In this document: positions 1 to 6,843 of the stretch, piece by piece | How positions within the stretch are numbered: position 1 is the stretch's first letter | Layout: each line of letters begins with the position of its first letter | Made by a program: the position numbers and the translations under genes | The notes under the pieces: generated by a model | What the model saw: the letters and a program-made list of their open reading frames with translations, nothing else | The model's database searches: none | Told to the model about the DNA's origin: nothing | NCBI GenBank assembly: GCA_012522985.1 | Contig: JAAYJJ010000062.1 | Coordinates: forward strand, 1-10,438 | Length of the DNA: 10,438 nucleotides | Reading direction: 5' to 3' | From: Aliarcobacter butzleri | GTDB taxonomy: Bacteria > Campylobacterota > Campylobacteria > Campylobacterales > Arcobacteraceae

Positions 1-1509
1 ATGCAAAAAAAGATTCATACACAAGAGTGTTCAAAAGATTTCTTTTTATTGTATGAAATATCTTTAAGATTATTGGTGTTAAACAACTATCAAGACTCTA
101 TATCCAAATCACTTAGAATATTAAAAGATACTTTTAAATTTAAAAAATGTGATATTTATATAAAAGAGAGTGATGGACTTACGCTTTTTGCATCATCAGT
201 TATAGAGCTAGAACCAGAACCAAAAGAGTATAAAGAAGCAAGGCTTTTATCACTTAAAAGTCAAGAAAAGATAGTAATTGACAAAGAGTTGAATAAACTT
301 TTTTTAAACAAATCCAAAAAAATGGAGTTTAAAAATGTAGAATTTTTTGTTATTCCTTTTATATATAATTATGAAACTATAGGCGTTTTAAGTATCGCTT
401 TAGGAGATGATGCAGATGAGGAGATAGAAAAAAAGATAGAATTTTTGGACTATATAGCTACTTTATATCGTTATGCCTTATACTCCAATTTAGAAAAAGA
501 TTATAAAATAGATAAATACAAAGAGCTTAAAAAATACTACGAAAGAGAACTTGATTTTAGTTTTTATGATATATTGGCTATTGATTTTATAGATGAGCCT
601 ATGATAAATCTAAAAAATGATATTATCAAAATAGCTTCAAGTGACTTAAGAGTCCTAATAGCTGGAGAAGTAGGGACAGAAAAACTAACAATAGCTACAA
701 CAATACATAAACTAAGCCATAGACAACATAAACCTTTGGTGATTATTAAATCAAATACATATAGTAGCCCAGAGCTTGAAGTTGAAATCTTTGGGTATAA
801 GTTTATGGAAACAAAAACCTTAAAAGAGTCCAAAATAGGTAAGATAGAGTTGGCTGAAAATGGTACTTTAGTTATAGAAGATATAGATAAATTGCCAATA
901 AATATAGTAAAAAAGTTTTTATTACTATTTAAAGATAAATCATATAAATCAAAAGAGATAGCCTCAAAATACAACGCTAGAATTATAGCAACAGCCTCTT
1001 TAGAGGTGTTAAATAGAGTTAAAACTGATAAATTTTTCAAAGAATTTATAGAGCTTTTAAACTTTTATCGTATAGATGTCCCAGCCCTTAGAGATAGAAG
1101 AGGGGATATAAAACTTTTTATAAATAATACTTTAGATAAATATAACTTTATTCATAATAAAAAGTTATTATTAAGTGATGAAGCTATGGAGATTTTAAAA
1201 GAGTATCCTTATAATACAAATATCAAAGAGTTAGAAAGAAATATGGAAAAACTAGTTTATAGTGTAGATGATACGCACATAAAACCAAAAGATCTTATAG
1301 ATCTATGTGCTATTGGCAAAAAGCCCAATCTAGAGCAAAATCTTCAAGATATCTGTTTTAAAGAAAAAACACTAGAAGAGATAGAAAAAGAGGTTATTCT
1401 AAATACTCTTAAAAAATATGACAATAACCAAACAGAAGCTGCTAAAAGGCTAGGAATTACACTAAGACAGATAGGCTATAAAATTAAAAATTATAAACTT
1501 ACTTTATAA
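1..1509 (+). CDS. NifA-type GAF/AAA+/Fis-HTH regulator with a degenerate ATPase core
   Basis: A 502-residue protein with the architecture of sigma-54 activators of the NifA branch: an N-terminal region of GAF-like character (about 20-165), an AAA+ domain (about 200-430) and a C-terminal Fis-type helix-turn-helix (about 460-500). The recognition helix reads TLRQIGYKIKNYKL, resembling NifA proteins. The AAA+ fold is recognisable (RVLIAGEVGTEK at 218-228, ALRDRRGDI at 362-370, NIKELERN at 407-414), but key residues are gone. Walker A has E227 where the last glycine should be; Walker B is LVIED rather than hhhDE; after FGYKF (264-268) the GAFTGA sigma-54 loop is missing; the two arginine-finger positions are K347 and about L352; sensor I asparagine is S333; sensor II arginine is K409. 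I infer a DNA-binding regulator that neither hydrolyses ATP normally nor contacts sigma-54. The window opens on its ATG, so the ribosome site and true start cannot be checked. moeA follows 62 bases downstream on the same strand. Family is fairly sure; target genes are unknown. Confidence 0.8.
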   Translation: MQKKIHTQECSKDFFLLYEISLRLLVLNNYQDSISKSLRILKDTFKFKKCDIYIKESDGLTLFASSVIELEPEPKEYKEARLLSLKSQEKIVIDKELNKLFLNKSKKMEFKNVEFFVIPFIYNYETIGVLSIALGDDADEEIEKKIEFLDYIATLYRYALYSNLEKDYKIDKYKELKKYYERELDFSFYDILAIDFIDEPMINLKNDIIKIASSDLRVLIAGEVGTEKLTIATTIHKLSHRQHKPLVIIKSNTYSSPELEVEIFGYKFMETKTLKESKIGKIELAENGTLVIEDIDKLPINIVKKFLLLFKDKSYKSKEIASKYNARIIATASLEVLNRVKTDKFFKEFIELLNFYRIDVPALRDRRGDIKLFINNTLDKYNFIHNKKLLLSDEAMEILKEYPYNTNIKELERNMEKLVYSVDDTHIKPKDLIDLCAIGKKPNLEQNLQDICFKEKTLEEIEKEVILNTLKKYDNNQTEAAKRLGITLRQIGYKIKNYKLTL

Positions 1510-1520
1510 TATAAGCTAAG

Positions 1521-1526
1521 TATAAT
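1521..1526 (+). promoter_or_regulatory. Candidate -10 box for moeA
   Basis: A perfect TATAAT lies in the 62-base gap between the NifA-like gene and moeA, 45 bases before the moeA start. No convincing -35 is seen, which is usual for Campylobacterota housekeeping promoters. A second TATAAT at 1556-1561 is too close to the start codon to give a leader holding the ribosome site. moeA could also be read from upstream, so this is a weak call. Confidence 0.4.
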
Positions 1527-1560
1527 CAAATTTTTATTATCATTGAAGCCAAATATATAA

Positions 1561-1565
1561 TAGGG
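1561..1565 (+). promoter_or_regulatory. Ribosome binding site of moeA
   Basis: TAGGG six bases before the ATG at 1572 is the only purine-rich match near this start. It supports the chosen moeA start, though it is a short site. Confidence 0.45.
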
Positions 1566-1571
1566 TTTAAT

Positions 1572-2774
1572 ATGGCACATATTTCATATAAAGAGGCTAT
1601 AGACAAGATAAATAGTCTAAATATCATAGCAAATACTAAAAAAGTTTTTTTAGCTGATTCTTTAAATCATATCTTAGCTTGTGATATCAAAGCTTTTGTC
1701 AATTCTCCAGCATATCCAACTGCTGCTATGGATGGTTATGCTATAAAACTTCAAGATAATAATCAAAAAGTATTTAATATCGCTGATATAGCACCAGCAG
1801 GAAGTGTAACACAAGTAGAAGTAGAGCAGACAACTTGTATAAAAGCCTTTACAGGGTCTTTAATGCCAAAAGGTAGTGATACTTTGATACCTATAGAGTT
1901 TGTAGAGGTAAAAAATAATCAAATCCATATTAAGCAAGAAGTTGATATTGGTTATGCAGTTATGAAAGTAGGGGAAAACTACAAAAAAGATGAAATTCTT
2001 ATTCCCAAAGGTACAAAGATAGATTTTGCACAAATAGGAGTAATGGCTAGTTTAAATATAGTCTATGTAGAAGTATTTACCTCTCCAAAAGTATCTATCT
2101 GCTCTACAGGAAGTGAGATACTAGATTTAGGAGAAAGTGCAGCAAACGAGTCACAAATAAGAAGCTCAAACCACCTTACACTAGAGGCTCTTACTCATAA
2201 ATATGGATGTGAAAGTATAATGTTAGGGCTTATAAAAGATGATAAAGATAGTATTTTAGAGGCTATTAAAAATGGACTAAATCAATCAGATATCGTTGTT
2301 ACTACAGGTGGAGTTAGTGTAGGGGACTATGATTTTGTAAAAGATATAGTAAAAAAAGAGTTAGGTGCAGAGGTGATTTTTCAAGGTGTTAGGATCAAAC
2401 CAGGTCAGCACATCATAGTAGCCCAAAAAGACAATAAATTTATTTGTGCCTTACCAGGGTTTGCTTATAGTAGTACGGTTTGTTTTTTACTCTTTTGTTT
2501 ACCTATAATATTTGCTTTTAGAGGAGGTAGCCAAAAGCTTCCTATAGTAAAAGCAAAAGCTATGAATGACTATATCAACCAAACTATAAAAACACTTTTT
2601 ATAGCATCTGATTTGGATTATAAGGATAATATCTATACTATAAGCAATAGTTCAAAAAGAAGCGGTACAAGTGCTATACTTACCAATCTTTTAGGAGATG
2701 TGGCTTTGGCTATTGTGGATGAGGAGAGTTCTTATAAAAAGGGAGATTTTATAGATACTATACTTCTTAGATAG
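1572..2774 (+). CDS. moeA: Molybdopterin molybdenumtransferase MoeA
   Basis: MoeA inserts molybdate into adenylylated molybdopterin, releasing AMP, in the last step of molybdenum cofactor synthesis in the cytoplasm. At 400 residues it is close to the family length. Visible motifs: SPAYPTAAMDGYA (45-57, the conserved MDGYA), TGSLMPKGSD from T94, STGSEIL (178-184, including E182), the MoCF-fold signature TTGGVSVGDYDF (244-255), RIKPG near 275-280, and ALPGFAYSS around 293-301. The last is odd: the usual sequence is LPGNPVS, and here N and the second P are replaced by F297 and A298; the equivalent prolines matter for activity in E. coli MoeA as I recall. The remaining active-site motifs are intact, so I expect a working enzyme or a lineage-specific variant. 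Gephyrin-type C-terminal domain IV follows (about 325-400). It shares a strand with the upstream regulator and converges on ftsZ downstream. Confidence 0.93.
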   Translation: MAHISYKEAIDKINSLNIIANTKKVFLADSLNHILACDIKAFVNSPAYPTAAMDGYAIKLQDNNQKVFNIADIAPAGSVTQVEVEQTTCIKAFTGSLMPKGSDTLIPIEFVEVKNNQIHIKQEVDIGYAVMKVGENYKKDEILIPKGTKIDFAQIGVMASLNIVYVEVFTSPKVSICSTGSEILDLGESAANESQIRSSNHLTLEALTHKYGCESIMLGLIKDDKDSILEAIKNGLNQSDIVVTTGGVSVGDYDFVKDIVKKELGAEVIFQGVRIKPGQHIIVAQKDNKFICALPGFAYSSTVCFLLFCLPIIFAFRGGSQKLPIVKAKAMNDYINQTIKTLFIASDLDYKDNIYTISNSSKRSGTSAILTNLLGDVALAIVDEESSYKKGDFIDTILLR

Positions 2775-2801
2775 TAATTATAAAATTTATAACTACTATT
2801 T
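2769..2801 (+). terminator. AT-rich palindrome between converging moeA and ftsZ, possible terminator
   Basis: The arms around the moeA stop codon, 2769-2784 and 2786-2801, are nearly perfect reverse complements, with one A/C mismatch and one G-T pair. The core is AGTAATTATAAA against TTTATAACTACT. On the plus strand the 3' arm runs into TTTT (2799-2802), so it could end moeA transcripts. On the minus strand no T-run follows, so it is less convincing for ftsZ. The stem is almost all A-T and has no preformed loop, so it would be weak. Confidence 0.4.
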
Positions 2802-2816
2802 TAAGAGTATCTATTG

Positions 2817-3962
2817 TTAGAGATCTTTTAGAGAGTATTTAATAATATACTCTCTCATAAGAGGTGGAATATCTAAGTATTTTTCATCATCGGGCTTAAT
2901 GTTGATAGTTATATGCTCTTTATTCTCTTCTGTTTGAGTAGAGTTTGTAGTTGAATCTTTTGACTCAAAACCAGTTGCAACTATAGTTATTTTTACTTCA
3001 TCTCTATCTAAAGTCTCATCTGTTGTTGTACCAAATATAACATCAGCAGTACCACTTTCTACAGTTTCATAGAGTTTATGCATAACATTATTGATAGAAA
3101 GTAGTGAAACTTGAGGATGGACATTGAAGTGTATCAAAACACCTCTAGCACTACTTAGCGACATCTTATCAAGCAAAGGAGACTCTATAGCATCATCCAA
3201 AGCTCTAAGAGTTGCATCTTCCCCTTTTGCTCTACCAACACCCATCAAAGCCATACCTTTGTGTTGCATGATCTTTCTAATATCTGCAAAATCGACATTT
3301 ATATCATTGTTACCTGGGTTTAATATAACTTCACTCATACCATTTACAGCTTGATAAAGAATATTATCTACTAGTTTAAAAGCATCTTTCATACCTATAT
3401 CTTTATCTGCTATTTCAAGAAGTCTATCATTTGGAATTATTATTATAGAATCACTAACTTTTCTAAGCTCTTCAAGTCCTAAGTTTGCAACTCCAGCTCT
3501 TTTTTTGCCTTCCCAACTAAAGGGTTTGGTAACTACAGTTACCGTTAAAGCTCCTACTTCTTTGGCTGCTTTTACTATAGTAGGTGCAGCTCCCGTACCA
3601 GTTCCACCACCCAAACCAGCAGCAACAAAAACTATATCAGAACCATTGAAAATATTTTTTATCTCTTCATAACTTTCAAGTGCTGAATCTCTACCAATTT
3701 CTGGTTCCATTCCAGCTCCCCAACCTTTGGTTAGTTTTGCTCCTAGTTGGATCTTTTTTGGTGCTTTTGATACTTGAAGTGCTTGAAAGTCAGTGTTTGC
3801 TACTATTAAATCTATTTTATATGCACCTTCATTGATCATATGATTGATCATATTACAACCACCACCACCAACGCCAACAACTGAGATTTTTACTAGATTT
3901 TCACCTAAAACCTTTGTTGGTAAATCTACTTTTATACTTTTTGGATCAAATAAAGTACTCAT
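2817..3962 (-). CDS. ftsZ: Cell division protein FtsZ (bacterial tubulin)
   Basis: FtsZ is the GTPase that polymerises into the cytoplasmic Z ring. Residue numbers count from the ATG at 3962. Seen: VVGVGGGGCNMI near 28-39 (nucleotide-binding loop 1), ANTD at 55-58, the tubulin signature GGGTGTGAAP (118-127), KPFSWEGKKR, and the T7 loop with VDFADIRKIM. The core ends near VATGF (328-332). An acidic, Ser/Thr/Asn-rich linker of about 30 residues leads to YLDIPPLMR (362-370), the conserved tail that binds FtsA; 11 further residues (371-381) then follow, more than the four in E. coli. The start is the ATG at 3962, preceded by AGGGTGG, rather than a GTG at 3971 that lies inside that ribosome site. 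Its A overlaps the ftsA stop (TGATG), so translation is probably coupled to ftsA. At 381 residues the length is normal. Confidence 0.97.
   Translation of the reverse strand: MSTLFDPKSIKVDLPTKVLGENLVKISVVGVGGGGCNMINHMINEGAYKIDLIVANTDFQALQVSKAPKKIQLGAKLTKGWGAGMEPEIGRDSALESYEEIKNIFNGSDIVFVAAGLGGGTGTGAAPTIVKAAKEVGALTVTVVTKPFSWEGKKRAGVANLGLEELRKVSDSIIIIPNDRLLEIADKDIGMKDAFKLVDNILYQAVNGMSEVILNPGNNDINVDFADIRKIMQHKGMALMGVGRAKGEDATLRALDDAIESPLLDKMSLSSARGVLIHFNVHPQVSLLSINNVMHKLYETVESGTADVIFGTTTDETLDRDEVKITIVATGFESKDSTTNSTQTEENKEHITINIKPDDEKYLDIPPLMREYIIKYSLKDL
2830..2855 (-). repeat. Hairpin-forming inverted repeat in the last codons of ftsZ
   Basis: Arms 2830-2838 and 2847-2855 are perfect 9-bp reverse complements (AGAGAGTAT / ATACTCTCT) around an 8-base loop. 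The repeat lies wholly inside the final codons of ftsZ, within the extra C-terminal residues. On the minus strand it is followed by AAAAGATC, not a T-run, so it is not a standard intrinsic terminator. It could stabilise the 3' end of the mRNA or be chance. Confidence 0.5.
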
Positions 3963-5320
3963 CAAAACCACCCTAATATTTTATTCCAAGCTTTTGAAAT
4001 AGGATTTTCTTTATTTTCTGTAGGAATTTTTACCCCTGTAAGATCTATTTTACTATTTTTTTGACTCGTTTTAGTTGTCATAACAGGAATCTCTTGTTTT
4101 ACACTAGGAGTACTCTTTACTTTATGTGGACTTCTTAGTTTTTTATTAGAATCAAGCTCAAAAGAGGGGTTTTGATCCAAACTATAAAGAAGCAAACCAA
4201 CAGTAGTGGACATAACAGGATTGTTAAAGTCAATATATCCATTTTTGATATTTTTTGGATTAGCTATTTTAACAGGAATATTACCAAATATCATAGATGC
4301 AAGTTCTTCTATTCCTTCTAATTTACTAAGTCCACCAGTAAGAACTATCCCACCACTTAATTTGTCACTTAAACCACTTGATTTTATTTTATTTGCAAGA
4401 AAGATCAAAGTCTCTTCAGTTCTAGCATGTATAATAGTTTGTATTCTATCTATAGAAACCTCTTTAGTCTCTAACTCATTACCTATAATAGGTACTTGTA
4501 TTTTTTTGATACTATTTTCATCATTTTCATCTATAGGTAAGAGTGTACCATAGTTTATTTTTATAGTCTCCGCAGCCAAAGGAGGAGTATGTAACATAAT
4601 AGATAAATCATTTGTAATACTAAGAGAACCTACAGGGATATAATCACTATATATTATAGAATTTCCCTTATAAATAATAACATCACTTGTACTACTACCT
4701 AAGTCTATAACAGCAACACCAAACTTTTTTTGTTCATCACTGATAGTTGCCAAAGCAGACGCATAACCATGTAAAACAAAGGTACTATTTTCAATACCAG
4801 CTACTTTAAGGGCATTTTTTACATTTGTAATAGCTGTTTTTTTAGCTGTTACTATATACACACTAGCTTCTAGTCTAGAAGCATTCATATTTAAAGGATT
4901 TGTAAACTCACCAGAATCATCAACTTTAAAAAATATAGGAAATACATGTATAGCTTCATAATCTGGTACAATATTGGCATTGTAATGTGCCATTTGCATA
5001 ACTTGATATAGATCTTTTTCAGTTATAATCCCATTTGGTATGCTAACATTACCTTTAGAAATTATATTTTTTGTTTCAGCAGGTGAAAAAGAGACAAAAA
5101 CTTCATCTATAGTAGCCTCAGCACTTTTTTTTGCCTCTTCTACTGATTGTTTTATAGTCTCTCCAACATCTTGCATATTAGTAATCAATCCCTTTTCAAC
5201 AGAAGAGGTATGTTTGTTTCCAACTCCTAAGACATTGATTCTATCATCAAAATCATTTCTAGCTATAACTGTTACAATATTTGTTGCACCTATATCTATT
5301 GTTAATATTGTTTTGTTCAC
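3962..5320 (-). CDS. ftsA: Cell division protein FtsA (actin-like Z-ring anchor)
   Basis: FtsA is an actin-family ATPase that tethers FtsZ to the inner membrane and recruits later divisome proteins. The 452 residues show the phosphate-1 motif TIDIGATNI (near residues 7-15), the subdomain 1C (SHS2) stretch with SRLEASVYIVTAKK, phosphate-2 AVIDLGSSTSDVII, and the adenosine motif GGIVLTGGLSKLEG. A polar linker rich in Lys, Thr and Ser then leads to a C-terminal amphipathic helix, SKAWNKILGWF, the membrane-targeting sequence typical of FtsA. It is about 30 residues longer than E. coli FtsA, mostly in the linker. The start is GTG at 5320: an overlapping ATG is followed at once by a stop, and AAAGGA sits five bases upstream. 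The gap to the preceding gene is 9 bases and its stop codon TAA forms part of this ribosome site. The stop overlaps the ftsZ ATG by one base. Confidence 0.96.
   Translation of the reverse strand: MNKTILTIDIGATNIVTVIARNDFDDRINVLGVGNKHTSSVEKGLITNMQDVGETIKQSVEEAKKSAEATIDEVFVSFSPAETKNIISKGNVSIPNGIITEKDLYQVMQMAHYNANIVPDYEAIHVFPIFFKVDDSGEFTNPLNMNASRLEASVYIVTAKKTAITNVKNALKVAGIENSTFVLHGYASALATISDEQKKFGVAVIDLGSSTSDVIIYKGNSIIYSDYIPVGSLSITNDLSIMLHTPPLAAETIKINYGTLLPIDENDENSIKKIQVPIIGNELETKEVSIDRIQTIIHARTEETLIFLANKIKSSGLSDKLSGGIVLTGGLSKLEGIEELASMIFGNIPVKIANPKNIKNGYIDFNNPVMSTTVGLLLYSLDQNPSFELDSNKKLRSPHKVKSTPSVKQEIPVMTTKTSQKNSKIDLTGVKIPTENKENPISKAWNKILGWF
3968..3974 (-). promoter_or_regulatory. Ribosome binding site that decides the ftsZ start
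   Basis: On the minus strand AGGGTGG ends five bases before the ATG at 3962. It lies inside the last codons of ftsA. It makes the ATG, not the in-frame GTG contained in the same site (3971-3969), the likely initiation codon, which shortens FtsZ to 381 residues. Confidence 0.75.
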
Positions 5321-5329
5321 ATAATTCCT

Positions 5330-6781
5330 TTATTTCATATATGATATCACTTCATATTTTTGCTCTAACATTTGCAATAGATTTGAAAAGAGTTCATTGT
5401 TTTTTATATCTAAAATAGTATTTGAAACAAGCATCTCTTTATTGTCACTATGTTCACCAAGCTCTGAATCAACTATTTTATATGCTACAACTTTGTTATT
5501 TAACTCTATAATTCCCTCTTTACTTTGAGTATCAAAAAGTTTTATTAAAAACTCATTAGCCTCTTCACTTCTAAGATTACTTATATCTTCTATAGATTCT
5601 CTTGTTACAAATCCTAGTTTGTTAAGATTATCAGCTGCTAACTCTTGTTCTGCTTTTGATATAAGTGCTTGTTTAGAGCTTTGTCTTTTATAGTCATTTA
5701 AAGCAAGTTCTTTTGCCTCTTCAAACTCCATAGGAGAAGGTTTATTTGATTTGCCAAGTTTAATAATATGATAGCTATCATTTACTACAAAAGGTTTTGA
5801 TAAATCACCATCTTTAAGATTTGAGATCTCTTCTAAATACTCTTCATAATCAGCATCATTACTAAAAATTTTTATAGTTTTTTGAAAAGAATCTTCACCT
5901 TTTTTTAGAGCCAAATATGTTCTAAGTGCATTGTTTTTGCTTTGTTCTAACAAATAAGCACCCAAAACACTCTCTTTTGCTTCTTCAAAACTTTGGATTT
6001 TGCCATCTTCAAAAACATAATCACTTCTACTTTTTTCATAAAATTCCAAAAGTTCATCTTCACTTGGCTCTATATTTGAAGTTGCTACTTCATAAGTTTC
6101 TATATCATATGAGCTACTTGTTAAGTAGTTGTTTTTATTCTCTTCCCAAAAGCCTTTTAGTTCATCATCACTTATATCAAGAGATATATCTTCTAGATTT
6201 ACTATTTTGATTTTAATATTATCTTTCATAAATATCAAGCTAGAGATATCTTCTACCTCTTTTGGTTTATTGTTTATTTGAAATAGTGATTGAACCTTAT
6301 CTATGATTAGATCATTTTTCAATATCTTTTCAAACTCTACGGTAGTCATTCTATTTTGTTTTAGTATTTGTAGGTATTGATCTTTGTTGAATACTCCATC
6401 TTTTTTGAAACTATTGATTTCAACCAACGCTTGAGCCAACTCTTGATCTGTTGCATCTACTCCTATATCAGAAGCATATGAAAGTAGAAGATATTTTTTA
6501 ATCAAAGATTGTAAAGCAATCCTTTCTAGTCCTATTTGTTTTGCTTGTTCATGTGTGAATTTATCTCCAAAAACAGAAGAATATTGAGAATAAAGGTTAC
6601 CATACTCTCTTTGTAACTCACCCATTGAAATCTCTTTTTTGCCAACTTTTGCTATAGTGCCTTCACTTTTACCAAAATCATAAGCACCCCATCCAACAAA
6701 ACCAGCACCAACAAACGCTATTGTACTAATCCATATAGTTATCACTAACCACTTTTTATGCCTTTGCATCCATGTTATCAT
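5330..6781 (-). CDS. PpiD-like membrane-anchored periplasmic chaperone (SurA-N / parvulin fold)
   Basis: 483 residues. A short basic N-terminus (MQRHKKW) and one hydrophobic segment (about 12-30, ending GAGFVGWGAYDFG) predict an inner-membrane anchor with the rest in the periplasm. Residues about 40-190 match the SurA/PpiD N-terminal chaperone domain (KVGKKEISMGELQREYG; IALQSLIKKYLLLSYASDIGV; KDGVFNKDQYLQILKQNRMT). The parvulin isomerase domain is partial: its C-terminal end is clear (LKDGDLSKPFVVNDSYHIIKL, near 318-340), but the usual N-terminal HILV strand and the GGDLG loop are not visible, so catalysis is doubtful and holdase activity more likely. It heads the ftsA-ftsZ operon, an order I recall from H. 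pylori HP0977-HP0979 and C. jejuni Cj0694-Cj0696. The start ATG has AGAGG (6789-6793) seven bases upstream. E. coli PpiD is longer, about 620 residues. Role in division, if any, is unknown. Confidence 0.85.
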   Translation of the reverse strand: MITWMQRHKKWLVITIWISTIAFVGAGFVGWGAYDFGKSEGTIAKVGKKEISMGELQREYGNLYSQYSSVFGDKFTHEQAKQIGLERIALQSLIKKYLLLSYASDIGVDATDQELAQALVEINSFKKDGVFNKDQYLQILKQNRMTTVEFEKILKNDLIIDKVQSLFQINNKPKEVEDISSLIFMKDNIKIKIVNLEDISLDISDDELKGFWEENKNNYLTSSSYDIETYEVATSNIEPSEDELLEFYEKSRSDYVFEDGKIQSFEEAKESVLGAYLLEQSKNNALRTYLALKKGEDSFQKTIKIFSNDADYEEYLEEISNLKDGDLSKPFVVNDSYHIIKLGKSNKPSPMEFEEAKELALNDYKRQSSKQALISKAEQELAADNLNKLGFVTRESIEDISNLRSEEANEFLIKLFDTQSKEGIIELNNKVVAYKIVDSELGEHSDNKEMLVSNTILDIKNNELFSNLLQMLEQKYEVISYMK

Positions 6782-6812
6782 AAATAAACCTCTTTAATCT
6801 CTAAATTGTAGT

Positions 6813-6818
6813 ATTATA
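6813..6818 (-). promoter_or_regulatory. Candidate -10 box for the PpiD-like-ftsA-ftsZ operon
   Basis: On the minus strand TATAAT, preceded by GG and followed by ACT, lies 31 bases upstream of the chaperone ATG, leaving a short leader that carries the AGAGG ribosome site. No clear -35 is seen. The upstream side of the -10 merges with one arm of the inverted repeat at 6817-6843. Confidence 0.6.
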
Positions 6819-6843
6819 CCTATTCATTACTTTTGAATAGGTA
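6817..6843. repeat. Perfect 9-bp inverted repeat spanning the rhodanese stop and the division-operon promoter
   Basis: Arms TACCTATTC (6817-6825) and GAATAGGTA (6835-6843) are exact reverse complements with 9 bases between. On the minus strand the repeat covers the last codons and stop of the rhodanese gene and ends inside the TATAAT at 6813-6818, filling the place of a -35 region. No T-run follows, so an intrinsic terminator is unlikely. It may be an operator for a dimeric regulator, or an mRNA-end hairpin. Confidence 0.6.

Noticed and set aside
564..1040. Open frame on the minus strand inside the NifA-like gene
   Set aside because: It is antisense to a clear AAA+ coding region, has no family motif, and reflects AT-rich codon use on the other strand.
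3830..3855. Repeat of TGATCA/ATGATCAAT units
   Set aside because: It is the codon repeat for Met-Ile-Asn-His-Met-Ile-Asn in the FtsZ nucleotide-binding region, explained by coding.
3963..3971. Longer FtsZ starting at an in-frame GTG at 3971 (three extra residues)
   Set aside because: The GTG lies inside the AGGGTGG ribosome site, and the ATG at 3962 has ideal spacing and overlaps the ftsA stop as TGATG.
5926..6210. Plus-strand open frame rich in His, Leu and Phe opposite the PpiD-like gene
   Set aside because: The composition is a mirror of Lys/Glu-rich codons of the real gene; no ribosome site or motif.
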